A stretch of 64,000 nucleotides of DNA. It comes from UMGS1279 sp045540715. Its GTDB lineage: Bacteria > Bacillota > Clostridia > Oscillospirales > Acutalibacteraceae. The notes beneath the pieces are model-generated. The model did no database searches and was not told the origin of the DNA. It saw only the letters and a program-made list of their open reading frames with translations. Numbering within the stretch: position 1 is the stretch's first letter; each line of letters opens with the position of its first letter. The translations under genes and the position numbers were made by a program. This document shows positions 19,067 through 29,071 of this stretch, piece after piece. Location: assembly GCA_045540715.1 (NCBI GenBank), contig JAZQHT010000016.1, positions 124,001-188,000 on the forward strand, in the 5' to 3' direction.

Positions 19067-20842
19067 ATGAGATTCGACGAAATTGTTTTTAACATTTTGC
19101 TCCCACTGCTTGGCGGTCTAGCACTATTTTTATTCGGTATGGATGAAATGGGCGGTGGACTTGAAAAGGTTGCAGGTGGAAGCCTAGAACGTATTTTAGC
19201 AAAACTTACAAACAGCCCAATAAAGGGTGTTTTACTTGGAATTTTAGTAACGGCTGTTATTCAATCATCTTCTGCTACAACCGTTATGGTGGTTGGCTTT
19301 GTAAGTAGTGGTATTATGAGCTTATCTCAAGCAATTAGCGTAATACTTGGCGCTAATATTGGTACAACCGCTACTGCTTGGATTTTATCAACTGCATCTT
19401 TATCGGGAGACGAGTGGTACGTTCAAATATTTACACCAAAAGTATTTTGGGTATTTTTTGCCATTATTGGTATTTTGTTTATTATGACATCTAAAAAGCT
19501 AAGCAAAAAAATGCATATTGGCAGAATTTGCTTAGGTTTTGGAATACTTATGTTTGGTATGCAAAATATGAGTGCAGCTATGAAAGCAGTACCCGAAGAA
19601 TTTTTGAAAAACATTTTCTTAACCTTCTCTAATAACCCCATTTTAGGTCTTATTACAGGTGCGGTGTTAACTGCGGTTATTCAGTCTTCTTCAGCTTCTG
19701 TTGGTATTTTGCAGTCTATTGCAATGACCGGTGGCATTACCTTCGGCGGAGCTTTTCCAATAATTATGGGTCAAAATATAGGTACCTGCATTACCGCTCT
19801 TTTATCATCCATGGGGGCAAGTAAAAATGCAAAACGTGCATCTATGGCCCACCTATATTTTAACTTCATAGGTTCAATTTTGTTTATGCTGGTATTTTAT
19901 GGTGCAAACGCAATTTTCAATTTCGACTTTGTTACCAAAAGTATAAGTGCTGTTGATATTGCGGTAGTTCACACAATATTTAACGTTACTTGCACTATAA
20001 TTTTCTTCCCCTTTATTAAAGTTTTAGAAAAACTTGCAACCATTTCCGTTAGGGGAGATAAAAAAGAAACCATTGACGAACTAGACGAAAGACTATTTAA
20101 CACCCCTGCAGTTGCAGTTAGCCAGTCTTTAGAAATTTCAAAGCAAATGTTTAGTGTTGCGGCAATAGGTTTTAAAGAATCGTTGGATTTAATTTGCAAT
20201 TATAATTCCAAGATTGCCGAAAAAATTGACGATTACGAAACTGAAACCGACAAATATGAAGATAAATTGGGTTCTTATTTAGTAAAACTTTCTTCTTATG
20301 AACTTGATTTAAAAGATTCTAACGAGGTTTCAATGCTTTTACACAACATTGGCGATTTTGAAAGAATAGGCGACCACGCACAAAACATTGCAAGTCTTTC
20401 TCAAGAAATGAAAGACAAGCAAATTACCTTCTCGGAACTTGCTATTAAAGAGCTGGACGTTATAAGAAACGCCCTAAAAGAAATTTTAGATTTAACCGAA
20501 ACCTCCTTCGAAAAAGAAGACCATATTTTAGCGCACCAGGTTGAACCTTTAGAACAGGTTATAGACGGTCTTATTTCAGAGGTCCGTTCAAGACATATTT
20601 TACGTTTGCAAAATGGCGAGTGCACCGTAACTTTAGGCTTTATATTCTCGGATATGCTTATTAATATGGAAAGGGTAAGCGACCACTGCTCTAATATTGC
20701 GGCTTGTTTAATAAGCGCAAAAGAAAGCAGTAACTACGAAACCCACAAACTTGCTTCTACCTCACTTAAAACGGGTGAAGAATTTGATAAACGCTTTGCA
20801 GAATATCAAACAAAATACACTTTACCCGCTCTTTCAAAATAA
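19067..20842 (+). CDS. Na+/phosphate cotransporter with PhoU-like domain (NptA type)
   Basis: A 591-aa membrane protein. The N-terminal ~330 residues carry the two inverted PNaS repeats, each with the substrate-binding QSSSA motif (QSSSATT at residues 66-72, and QSSSASVG about 140 residues later). A cytoplasmic PhoU-like helical domain follows from about residue 345 (IGDFERIGDHAQNIA, RVSDHCSNIAA). This layout is typical of bacterial NptA/YjbB proteins that move phosphate. The RBS is AAGGAGGA. Downstream is a terminator. Confidence 0.9.
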   Translation: MRFDEIVFNILLPLLGGLALFLFGMDEMGGGLEKVAGGSLERILAKLTNSPIKGVLLGILVTAVIQSSSATTVMVVGFVSSGIMSLSQAISVILGANIGTTATAWILSTASLSGDEWYVQIFTPKVFWVFFAIIGILFIMTSKKLSKKMHIGRICLGFGILMFGMQNMSAAMKAVPEEFLKNIFLTFSNNPILGLITGAVLTAVIQSSSASVGILQSIAMTGGITFGGAFPIIMGQNIGTCITALLSSMGASKNAKRASMAHLYFNFIGSILFMLVFYGANAIFNFDFVTKSISAVDIAVVHTIFNVTCTIIFFPFIKVLEKLATISVRGDKKETIDELDERLFNTPAVAVSQSLEISKQMFSVAAIGFKESLDLICNYNSKIAEKIDDYETETDKYEDKLGSYLVKLSSYELDLKDSNEVSMLLHNIGDFERIGDHAQNIASLSQEMKDKQITFSELAIKELDVIRNALKEILDLTETSFEKEDHILAHQVEPLEQVIDGLISEVRSRHILRLQNGECTVTLGFIFSDMLINMERVSDHCSNIAACLISAKESSNYETHKLASTSLKTGEEFDKRFAEYQTKYTLPALSK

Positions 20843-20854
20843 TTTCTTATATTT

Positions 20855-20892
20855 AAAGACCACTCTAAAATTTGTTAGGGTGGTCTTTTATT
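20855..20892 (+). terminator. Intrinsic terminator
   Basis: A 14-bp stem, 20855-20868 with 20875-20888 (one T-G wobble), followed by TTTTATTTT. Confidence 0.9.
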
Positions 20893-21028
20893 TTATTAAA
20901 AATATCTTTTCATTTATACTGTGTTATGATATAATATAAAATGAGTAATAATGTAAAAATATCGCGTATAAAAACCAAAAAACAAACAAAAAAACCACCC
21001 GCAGCTATTGCCACGAGCAGTTTAAGGT

Positions 21029-21104
<76 letters not shown>

Positions 21105-21146
21105 GAATTTTAAGTAATAAGTAATAGGTAAGAAGTAATAAGTGGT

Positions 21147-21174
21147 TTGTAGAAAATATATTAACATATAAAAT
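21147..21174 (+). promoter_or_regulatory. Possible promoter of the recJ operon
   Basis: TTGTAG at 21147-21152, a 16-bp spacer, and TAAAAT at 21169-21174, 41 nt before recJ. Confidence 0.5.
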
Positions 21175-21215
21175 AAATTATTGCAAGTATTTTTTAAAAT
21201 ATAAGGAGAAAGGAA

Positions 21216-23225
21216 ATGAGCTTTCTAAGGTGGAAATTCAGAAACATCGATCGCCTAGCTGCTAAAAACTTAGCGGCTGAATTAGACGTGGACGAATTTA
21301 TAAGCCTTATTGCTGCTTCTCGCGGTTATAACGAGCCCGATTTATTAGAAGAATTTTTAAGCGAAGAAGCCTTCTTTTCTAACGATTATATTTTACTTTC
21401 AGATATTAATAAAGCCGCCGAAAAGATATTAGAAGAAATTAAAAACGAAACTCAAATTACAGTTTACGGCGACTATGATTGCGACGGTATTACTTCCACC
21501 GCACTTTTATACAAGGTGCTAAAAAGCCTAAATGCAAAGGTAGATTACTATATTCCTTCCCGTAAAGACGAGGGGTATGGTATGAATATTGATTCGGTAA
21601 AAGCTCTTTACGATAAAGGCACAAGGCTAATTATTACTGTGGATAACGGTATATCTGCAATAGAAGAAATTGATTATGCAAATTCTTTGGGTATTACAGT
21701 GGTTGTAACCGACCACCATTTACCGGGCGAAGTTTTACCAAACGCTTATGCGGTTGTGGACCCCAAAAGAAAAGATGATATTTACCCCTTTAAAGAACTT
21801 GCAGGGGTAGGGGTTGCATATTTTTTAGCAACCGCACTTTTAGGATTAGAACCCGAAGAACTTTTAGAAGACTATTCTTATCTTGCTTGCATAGGAACAG
21901 TAGCCGACGTTTGTTCACTTACTAACGATAACCGTGTTTTTGTAAAGGCAGGGTTAAAATATTTAAATACTCCAAGCGAAAATAGTGCGGCCATTAACCT
22001 TTTAGCACAAAAGGGCGGCGCTATGCCATATCATATTACACCGCAAACTTTAAGTTTTGTAATAGCCCCAAGGCTCAATGCGGCGGGCCGTATGGCAACT
22101 GCACAAAACGCAATTTCTTTATTGTTAGAAAAAGATAGAACGGTTATTTCTGATGCCGCCAAAACCCTTAACGAATTTAACACTGAACGCCAACAAATTG
22201 AAAGCGATATTATTGAAGAAGCCAAAAAAGAAATTTATAAAAACAATTTACAGCATAATCGCGTTATTGTAGTTACCGGTTATGGTTGGCATGAAGGGGT
22301 TGTAGGTATTGCGGCCTCTAAACTTGCCGAGCATTTTGGAAAACCCATTGTTTTACTCGCTAACAAAGGCGAAATTTCGGTGGGTTCTTCACGAAGCGTT
22401 AGCGGTTTTTCAATATACGATTGTTTAAATTCTGCCAAAGATTTACTTATAAAATTTGGTGGACACACCGCTGCCGCGGGACTAAGCATTAAAACCGAAG
22501 ATATAGACGAGTTTTCAAAAAGAATTAATAAATATGCAGAAGGCTTTGATAGACCCTGCAACGAAATTTTAATTGACTGCAAACTAAACCCAAAAGCAAT
22601 TGATTGTGATTTTATTGAAAACCTTTCTATGTTAGAACCCTATGGTGTTGGCAACCCCACCCCCATATTTGCCCTAACTAATATGGAAATTTGCCGAATT
22701 GACGGTTTAAGCGAAGGCAAACACGTTAAATTATCATTACGTAAAAACGGCGAATATTATAGGGTGGTATATTTTTCGCAACCCCTTAAACAGTTCCCAT
22801 TTAGCGTTGGAAATATTGTTGATATTTGTGTTAATTTATCTATAAACGAGTGGCAAGGTAAAAAAATGCCGAGCATATCGGTTAAAGACATTAGACTTTC
22901 TTCTTTAAACGAAGACGAATATTTAGCAGATTTGGATTTATACGAACGCTATAAACGTGGCAATATAAAAACAGAAGAAAAATCGTTACTTTTACCAAGC
23001 CGCGAAGAGTGTGGTATAGTATTTAAACAAATTAAAGCAAACACTCCAAAAGAAATGCTTTTAAATAAAGGCATTAATCTTTCAAATTCAAAAATTAAAA
23101 TTGCAACAGAAGCCCTAACTGAAATAGGAGTTTTATCTAATAGCGAAGAAGTTTTAAACGTAACGGGCGTAAAGGCCAATCTAGAAAATTCTAATATATT
23201 AAATAATTTAAAAGGAGGTATATAA
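21216..23225 (+). CDS. recJ: Single-stranded-DNA-specific 5'-3' exonuclease RecJ
   Basis: A 669-aa DHH-family nuclease acting in recombination and mismatch repair. Catalytic motifs: GDYDCDG around residue 90, VDNGISA, TDHH, and the DHHA1 glycine motif GGHTAAAG. The OB-fold region follows (GNPTPIFA onwards). The length is normal, or slightly long, for clostridial RecJ. ATG with AAGGAGAAAGG. The stop is followed directly by relA at 23226, so they share an operon. Confidence 0.95.
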   Translation: MSFLRWKFRNIDRLAAKNLAAELDVDEFISLIAASRGYNEPDLLEEFLSEEAFFSNDYILLSDINKAAEKILEEIKNETQITVYGDYDCDGITSTALLYKVLKSLNAKVDYYIPSRKDEGYGMNIDSVKALYDKGTRLIITVDNGISAIEEIDYANSLGITVVVTDHHLPGEVLPNAYAVVDPKRKDDIYPFKELAGVGVAYFLATALLGLEPEELLEDYSYLACIGTVADVCSLTNDNRVFVKAGLKYLNTPSENSAAINLLAQKGGAMPYHITPQTLSFVIAPRLNAAGRMATAQNAISLLLEKDRTVISDAAKTLNEFNTERQQIESDIIEEAKKEIYKNNLQHNRVIVVTGYGWHEGVVGIAASKLAEHFGKPIVLLANKGEISVGSSRSVSGFSIYDCLNSAKDLLIKFGGHTAAAGLSIKTEDIDEFSKRINKYAEGFDRPCNEILIDCKLNPKAIDCDFIENLSMLEPYGVGNPTPIFALTNMEICRIDGLSEGKHVKLSLRKNGEYYRVVYFSQPLKQFPFSVGNIVDICVNLSINEWQGKKMPSISVKDIRLSSLNEDEYLADLDLYERYKRGNIKTEEKSLLLPSREECGIVFKQIKANTPKEMLLNKGINLSNSKIKIATEALTEIGVLSNSEEVLNVTGVKANLENSNILNNLKGGI

Positions 23226-25424
23226 ATGACTGTATATGAGCAAGATTTAAACGGCTTATTAGAGCTTATGAAAAAGCAAAGCGGCAATTACGATTACGCG
23301 TTGGTAGAAAAGGCCTTTTTCTATGCAGTAAAAGCCCATAACGGCCAAAAAAGAACCTCCGGTGAAGAATATTATACCCATCCGTTGTCGGTTGCTAAAA
23401 TTCTTGTAACTTTGGGTATGGATAGCGAATCTATAGCAGCGGCATTACTTCACGACGTTGTTGAAGATACGGCCGCCACACGCGAAGACATTACAAAATC
23501 GTTTTCTGAAAGTATTGCACAACTTGTTGACGGTGTTACAAAGTTAGGTAAATTACCCGTATCTACAACCGAGCAACAACAAGCAGAAAACCTAAGAAAA
23601 ATGTTAATTGCAATGGCAAAAGATATTAGGGTTATTATTATAAAACTAGCCGATAGACTTCATAATATGAGAACTATCGACTATGTTTCGGAACAAAAAC
23701 AAAGAGATAAATCTTTAGAAACTTTAGAGGTTTACGCTCCAATTGCACACCGTCTTGGTATTCGCGCAGTTAAAGAAGAATTAGAAGACCTAGCAATTAA
23801 ACATCTAGACCCAATAGGTTATGCCGAAATTGAAGGTCTTTTAAACTCTAAAAAAGAAGACAGCCAAAAGTCTTTGCAAGACATTTGCAATAAAATTGAA
23901 GGGCATTTAGAAAAAATTATGCCGGAAACCACCGTAAAACTAGGTGGACGTGTAAAATCTATTCACGGAATTTATCGTAAAATGTTTATGGCAGGCAAAA
24001 ACTTCGACGAAATTTACGACGTTTATGCCGTTAGAATTATTACTAACACAGTAGCCGACTGTTATAATATTTTAGGTGTTATGCACGACCTATACCGTCC
24101 AATTCCCGGCCGTTTTAAAGATTATATTTCAACACCAAAGCCAAACGGTTATCAGTCGCTTCACACAACCTTGCTTGGCCGAAATATGATTCCGTTTGAA
24201 GTGCAAATTAGAACCTTTGATATGCACCACACTGCAGAATACGGTATTGCTGCCCACTGGAAATATAAAGAAGGCATTAAAAAGACCGAATCACGACTTG
24301 AAGATAGACTTTCTTGGGTTAGACAAATTCTTGAAAACCAACAAGATTCCGATAACCCCGAAGAACTTTTACAAAGCATAAAAACCGACCTTAGCCTAGA
24401 CGATATTTTTGCTGTTACCCCAAAAGGCGATGTTATATCATTACCAAACGGCGCTAGTATTGTTGACTTTGCTTTTGCAATTCACTCTGCGGTTGGCGTT
24501 AAAATGATAGGTGCTAAGGTTGACGGTCGTATTGTGCCAATAAGCTATAAAATTAAAACCGGTGAGGTTATAGAGATATTAACTACTAATCAAGCAGGAC
24601 ACGGTCCTAGCCGCGATTGGTTGTCTTACGCTGTTACTTCTTCGGCTCGTCAAAAAATACGCGCTTGGTTTAAAAAAGAAAAACGACCCGAAAACATTAT
24701 TAACGGCAAAGCCCAAATTGAAAAAGATTTTCAGCGCAATAATATTAGATTATCTGAAAGCGAATTTAACGCATTTATTTTAGAAATTGCTAAAAAGCAA
24801 CGCTTAAATTCTGCAGATGATTTTTATGCAGCTATTGGTTACGGCGGACTTATTCTTTCAAAAATTATGCCACGCATTAAAGACGAATATGCCGCTATGA
24901 TGGCCGCTAAAAAGCCACAAGAAACGGTTGTTACAACAACACCCGTAATTAATAAACCAAACAAAAAGACAAGCGGTATTGTGGTTGAAGGTATTGATAA
25001 CTGCTTAATTAAACTTTCACGTTGCTGTTCACCGCTACCGGGTGATCAAATTATCGGCTTTATTACTCGCGGACATGGTGTTTCAATTCACAAACGCGAC
25101 TGTAATAACGTGCCTAAAGACCTAAAAGCTTGTGAAGAGCCCGAACGTTGGGTTAATGCCTATTTTGAAAAGGCAGATGGTTCTTCGTTTAGAGCAACCT
25201 TGCTTATTTCGGGTAACGACAGAACGGGATTTTTGGCAGATATTACACTTTTCTTTGCTAATAACGGTGTTCCAATGCATAACGTTAATGCAAGACAAGT
25301 TTCTGGTGGCAGAGCGATTGTAAGTGTTACAATAAGCGTTCAAAGTGCCGACCAAATTTCTGCAATTACAGGCAAACTAAAACGCATTGACGGTGTGTTC
25401 TCGGTAGAAAGAATGCACGGCTAA
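23226..25424 (+). CDS. relA: Bifunctional (p)ppGpp synthetase/hydrolase (RelA/SpoT, Rel)
   Basis: A 732-aa Rel protein controlling the stringent response. Domains: HD hydrolase (about 45-150, with THP at 51-53 and His76-Asp77 in HDVVEDT), the RelA/SpoT synthetase (RFKDYISTPKPNGYQSLHTT, and the conserved EVQIRTFDMHHTAEYG), TGS (about 395-455), the zinc-finger/CC region with SRCCSPLPGD, and a C-terminal ACT domain. Intact HD and synthetase motifs indicate both activities. AAAGGAGG lies in the end of recJ, and the ATG abuts the recJ stop. Next gene dtd, as commonly seen in Bacillota. Confidence 0.96.
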   Translation: MTVYEQDLNGLLELMKKQSGNYDYALVEKAFFYAVKAHNGQKRTSGEEYYTHPLSVAKILVTLGMDSESIAAALLHDVVEDTAATREDITKSFSESIAQLVDGVTKLGKLPVSTTEQQQAENLRKMLIAMAKDIRVIIIKLADRLHNMRTIDYVSEQKQRDKSLETLEVYAPIAHRLGIRAVKEELEDLAIKHLDPIGYAEIEGLLNSKKEDSQKSLQDICNKIEGHLEKIMPETTVKLGGRVKSIHGIYRKMFMAGKNFDEIYDVYAVRIITNTVADCYNILGVMHDLYRPIPGRFKDYISTPKPNGYQSLHTTLLGRNMIPFEVQIRTFDMHHTAEYGIAAHWKYKEGIKKTESRLEDRLSWVRQILENQQDSDNPEELLQSIKTDLSLDDIFAVTPKGDVISLPNGASIVDFAFAIHSAVGVKMIGAKVDGRIVPISYKIKTGEVIEILTTNQAGHGPSRDWLSYAVTSSARQKIRAWFKKEKRPENIINGKAQIEKDFQRNNIRLSESEFNAFILEIAKKQRLNSADDFYAAIGYGGLILSKIMPRIKDEYAAMMAAKKPQETVVTTTPVINKPNKKTSGIVVEGIDNCLIKLSRCCSPLPGDQIIGFITRGHGVSIHKRDCNNVPKDLKACEEPERWVNAYFEKADGSSFRATLLISGNDRTGFLADITLFFANNGVPMHNVNARQVSGGRAIVSVTISVQSADQISAITGKLKRIDGVFSVERMHG

Positions 25425-25472
25425 AGGCACCTTTTAAAAAGTAAAAATTGCAAAATTATTTTAGGAGTTATT

Positions 25473-25925
25473 ATGATAGCAGTAGTAGAAAGGGTAAAAA
25501 GCGCTTCGCTTACAGCAGATGGTGTTTTTACCTCTAAAATAGATAACGGACTTTTGGTTTTTGTTGGTGTTTATAGTTCTGACAGTACAAAAGAAGCCGA
25601 ACTTTTAGCACAAAAAATTGCTAATTTAAGAATTTTTGAAGACCAAAACCAAAAGATGAACCTTTCTGTTAAAGATATTAACGGAGAGGTTTTGGCGGTT
25701 TCTAATTTTACACTTTGCGCTGATACTAAAAAGGGCAACCGCCCATCTTTTATAAATGCAAAAGAGCCGATTTCTGCTAAAGAACTTTACGAATATTTTT
25801 GCGACTTTCTTGCAAAAGAAATTACCGTTAAAAGAGGGGTTTTCGGTGCAGATATGCAGATTGAAAATACCTGCGACGGACCCGTTACAATTATATTAAA
25901 CACTGATATTTGGATTAAAAAATAA
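25473..25925 (+). CDS. dtd: D-aminoacyl-tRNA deacylase
   Basis: A 150-aa proofreading enzyme that frees D-amino acids from mischarged tRNA. Family blocks: MIAVVERV at the start, ANLRIFEDQNQKMNLS, the active-site SNFTLCADT (usually SQFTLYADT), KKGNRPSF, and the Gly-cis-Pro GPVTI near the end. The Gln-to-Asn and Tyr-to-Cys differences in the SQFTLYADT motif are mild oddities. The stop TAA overlaps the ATG of the next gene by one base. Same operon as relA. Confidence 0.93.
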   Translation: MIAVVERVKSASLTADGVFTSKIDNGLLVFVGVYSSDSTKEAELLAQKIANLRIFEDQNQKMNLSVKDINGEVLAVSNFTLCADTKKGNRPSFINAKEPISAKELYEYFCDFLAKEITVKRGVFGADMQIENTCDGPVTIILNTDIWIKK

Positions 25926-26530
25926 TGGAAATTAAACTTTTAGAACATAATGGTTTTACTGCAAACTGCTATTTGCTTTTAGATGGCGACTTTGCCGCTG
26001 TTATAGACCCCGGCGCTTATTACGCTAAAGCCGCCGAAATATTAAAGCAATATAAAAAGAGTTATATTTTATTAACTCACTGCCATTTTGACCATATTTT
26101 AGGCCTATATAAACTTTGGCAAGAAACGGGCGCTAAGGTGGTAATTTCTTTAGAAGATAGCATTGGCTTAAAGGAAGAAAACGATATTTCTTTAGTAAAA
26201 GAAACAGGCGGTTTTATGCCTAGTGTTACACCTGATATTTTAGTAAAAGACGGGGACAAGCTTACGTTTGCCGATGATTTTATATCTGTTATTGCAACAC
26301 CGGGGCACACTAAAGGCTCTGTTTGTTATAAATATAAAAACGCTCTTTTTTCGGGGGACACCCTCTTTTGCGAAACAATAGGCCGAACCGATTTTAAAAC
26401 AGGCGATTATTATACCTTAATTAAAAGTTTGGAAAAACTAAAACTTTTGCCCGATGAAACCATAGTGTATCCGGGGCACGAAAACACCACCACAATAAAA
26501 CACGAAAAACAATTTAACCCATATATGTAA
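25925..26530 (+). CDS. MBL-fold metallohydrolase (glyoxalase II-like)
   Basis: A 201-aa metallo-beta-lactamase-fold hydrolase. THCHFDH at residues 51-57 is the metal-binding signature. DPG (28-30), TPGHTKGS, FSGDTLF, GRTD and YPGHE complete the family ligands. The size matches the short glyoxalase-II-like (YcbL) group found next to rel and dtd in clostridia. The substrate is not evident; hydroxyacyl-thioester hydrolysis is the usual guess. Coupled to dtd by a 1-nt overlap. Confidence 0.88.
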   Translation: MEIKLLEHNGFTANCYLLLDGDFAAVIDPGAYYAKAAEILKQYKKSYILLTHCHFDHILGLYKLWQETGAKVVISLEDSIGLKEENDISLVKETGGFMPSVTPDILVKDGDKLTFADDFISVIATPGHTKGSVCYKYKNALFSGDTLFCETIGRTDFKTGDYYTLIKSLEKLKLLPDETIVYPGHENTTTIKHEKQFNPYM

Positions 26531-26540
26531 AGGAATTAAA

Positions 26541-28937
26541 ATGGATTTTTCAACCTTAAAAAAGAAAATAATTCAAAAAGATTTTAGCCGTATGAACAAT
26601 ATGCAATTTAAAGCGGTAACCACAACCGAGGGTGCCGTTTTAGTGCTTGCGGGAGCAGGAAGCGGTAAAACCACTGTACTTGTTAACCGTATTGCATATT
26701 TAGTTAAATACGGCAATGCTTTTTTAAACGATAATATGCCTTGCCCACCTGAACCAGAAATGCAACGGGGCATTGATTATTTAGAAGGCAAAACAAACGA
26801 TCCGGGACCTTATTTTAAAAGTTATCCCGTAAAGCCGTATAATATTTTAGCAATTACATTTACAAATAAAGCGGCCGGCGAACTAAAAAACCGTATTGCC
26901 AATATTTTAGGTGGCGAAACTGACGTTTGGGCAGGTACTTTTCATAGTATATGCGCCAAAATTTTACGCATTTCGGGCGGAAGATTAGGGTATAGTTCCT
27001 CTTTTACAATTTATGACGACGACGATCAAAAAAGGGTTGTTAAAGATATTTTAAAACAAAGAGGCATAGACTCTAAAGAGCTTTCCCCTAAACATATAGT
27101 TAGCGAAATCAGTCGTGCAAAAGAAGCGTTTTTAACCCCCGAAGAATATTTAAATTCGGCTGCCTTTAACTATTCCAGAAAAACAATTGCAGATATTTTT
27201 GCAGAATATAATAATAGGCTAAAAGAAGCCGATGCTATGGATTTTGACGACCTAATTTCAAATACCGTAAAACTTTTTGAAGAAAACCAGGATATTTTAG
27301 AAAAGTTTGCTTCGCGTTTTAAATACGTTATGGTTGACGAATACCAAGATACTAACCACTCGCAGTTTAGACTTGTAAGTTTACTTTCTTCGGTGCATAA
27401 AAATATATGCGTTGTAGGGGACGATGACCAGTCTATTTATAGTTTTAGAGGAGCCACAATAGAAAATATTTTAAACTTTGAAAAACAGTTTAAAGATACA
27501 ACCGTTATTCGTCTAGAGCAAAATTATCGTTCAACAAAAACCATTTTAAAAGCGGCTAATACCCTTATTGCAAACAATAAGGGCCGTAAAGGTAAAGAAC
27601 TTTGGACCGACCTTTCTTACGACGACGTAATTTCTGTTGCCACAACCGAATCTGCTGAAGGTGAAGGCCGTTACGTTGCAAACAAAATTGCCGATGCCGT
27701 AGCAAACGGCAAAAACTTTTCCGACCACGCAATTTTATATAGGATGAACGCCCAATCGGCTGCTATTGAAAACGTGTTAACTCGCAGCGGCATACCGTAT
27801 AGGGTTATAGGCGGACATCGTTTCTTTGACCGCAAAGAAATTAAAGACGTTATTTCTTATTTAGCGGTTATTAATAACTATAAAGATAGCGTTAGACTTA
27901 AACGCATTATTAACGAGCCTAAACGCGGCATTGGAGATACAAGCATAAATAAGGCTGAACAAATTGCCGACAACCTAAAAATGCCGCTTTATGAGGTGCT
28001 TAAAACTTCGGACAATTTCCCCGCTCTTTCTAGATCAAGCGGTAAAATGAAGGAGTTTTGCAGGGTTATAGACGACCTTATTGAAGCCTCTAAAACTTTA
28101 AGCATTGATAAACTTTTAGAACTTACCCTAGAGGCAACGGGTTATTTAGATATGTTAAGGCTCGAAGGCGAAGCCTCTAAAGATAGGGTAGAAAACGTTA
28201 ACGAACTTTTAAGCAGCATTATGCAGTATATGAAAGACAACGAAGAAGCATCTTTACAAGGTTTTTTAGAAGAAGTTGCTTTAATTTCTGATATTGATAA
28301 TTACGATAACGAATCAGATACAGTTACGCTAATGACCTTGCACTCTGCAAAGGGACTTGAGTTTGATACCGTATTTTTAGTGGGTCTTGAAGAGGAAATC
28401 TTCCCCGGCTCGCAAAGCATTTACGGTGGTGAAGCAGAGATGGAAGAAGAACGCCGCTTAATGTACGTTGGAATTACCCGTGCAAAACGTAAACTTTATA
28501 TTACAAACGCATATACAAGGATGTTGTTTGGCCAAACAAAACGCGGCCGTGTTTCTCGCTTTGTTAGAGAACTCCCGGACGATTGCTTAGAGGTAAAAGG
28601 GTATAGCCCCTTTACAGCACCAAGCGGTTATGGTAATTCGGGTGGTTCTTACGGCAGTTCTTATGGTAGTTCTTACGGTGGCTACAATAAAGAATTTAGC
28701 GGTTATAACGATTATTCCGCACCAAAAACCACAACAAGCGTAAAACCTGTTGAAAAAAAGATGGCTTCGGGTAAAACCTATAAGGTTGGAACAATGGTTA
28801 AACATAACGTTTTTGGCGAAGGCGTCATTATAAATGCAACACCTATGGGTAACGATACTCTGCTTGAAATTGCATTTGTAACAGCAGGAACAAAGAAAGT
28901 TATGGCTAATTTTGCACGTTTAAAAGAAATAAACTAA
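26541..28937 (+). CDS. pcrA: ATP-dependent DNA helicase PcrA/UvrD
   Basis: A 798-aa superfamily 1A helicase. Motifs: GAGSGKTT (Walker A, 38-45), AITFTNKAA (Ia), DEYQDTN (II), GDDDQSIYSFRGA (III), LEQNYRST (IV), TLHSAKGLEFDTVFLVG (V) and ERRLMYVGITRAK (VI). There is an insertion of about 35 residues between motifs I and Ia. After the helicase core a Gly/Ser/Tyr-rich linker (about 695-720, built from GSSYGSSYGG repeats; DNA 28642-28680) leads to the C-terminal PcrA Tudor-like domain (VGTMVKHNVFGEGVI). It acts in repair and in removing RNA polymerase and RecA. Last gene of the recJ operon. Confidence 0.95.
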   Translation: MDFSTLKKKIIQKDFSRMNNMQFKAVTTTEGAVLVLAGAGSGKTTVLVNRIAYLVKYGNAFLNDNMPCPPEPEMQRGIDYLEGKTNDPGPYFKSYPVKPYNILAITFTNKAAGELKNRIANILGGETDVWAGTFHSICAKILRISGGRLGYSSSFTIYDDDDQKRVVKDILKQRGIDSKELSPKHIVSEISRAKEAFLTPEEYLNSAAFNYSRKTIADIFAEYNNRLKEADAMDFDDLISNTVKLFEENQDILEKFASRFKYVMVDEYQDTNHSQFRLVSLLSSVHKNICVVGDDDQSIYSFRGATIENILNFEKQFKDTTVIRLEQNYRSTKTILKAANTLIANNKGRKGKELWTDLSYDDVISVATTESAEGEGRYVANKIADAVANGKNFSDHAILYRMNAQSAAIENVLTRSGIPYRVIGGHRFFDRKEIKDVISYLAVINNYKDSVRLKRIINEPKRGIGDTSINKAEQIADNLKMPLYEVLKTSDNFPALSRSSGKMKEFCRVIDDLIEASKTLSIDKLLELTLEATGYLDMLRLEGEASKDRVENVNELLSSIMQYMKDNEEASLQGFLEEVALISDIDNYDNESDTVTLMTLHSAKGLEFDTVFLVGLEEEIFPGSQSIYGGEAEMEEERRLMYVGITRAKRKLYITNAYTRMLFGQTKRGRVSRFVRELPDDCLEVKGYSPFTAPSGYGNSGGSYGSSYGSSYGGYNKEFSGYNDYSAPKTTTSVKPVEKKMASGKTYKVGTMVKHNVFGEGVIINATPMGNDTLLEIAFVTAGTKKVMANFARLKEIN

Positions 28938-29006
28938 ATTTTTTAAAAAATTTTGCTAAAAAAAGGGATTTTTAATTAAAAAATGCTTTTCTTTTAATGG
29001 CTGTGG

Positions 29007-29015
29007 TGCTATAAT
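29007..29015 (+). promoter_or_regulatory. Extended -10 promoter of ppdK
   Basis: TG-C-TATAAT at 29007-29015, an extended -10 element with no convincing -35 box, 57 nt before the ppdK ATG. Confidence 0.65.
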
Positions 29016-29071
29016 ATATAAGTAATTCTATGTAAAAATATAGATGCAAATAATTAGGAGGTCAATCACTA

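Noticed and set aside
21112..21144. AAGTAATA repeats near the tRNA as an attachment site
   Set aside because: They are short, imperfect and A+T-rich, with no second copy flanking an insert.
28642..28680. Tandem repeat in pcrA as a contingency (phase-variation) locus
   Set aside because: The units keep the frame and encode a flexible Gly/Ser/Tyr linker, as in other PcrA proteins.
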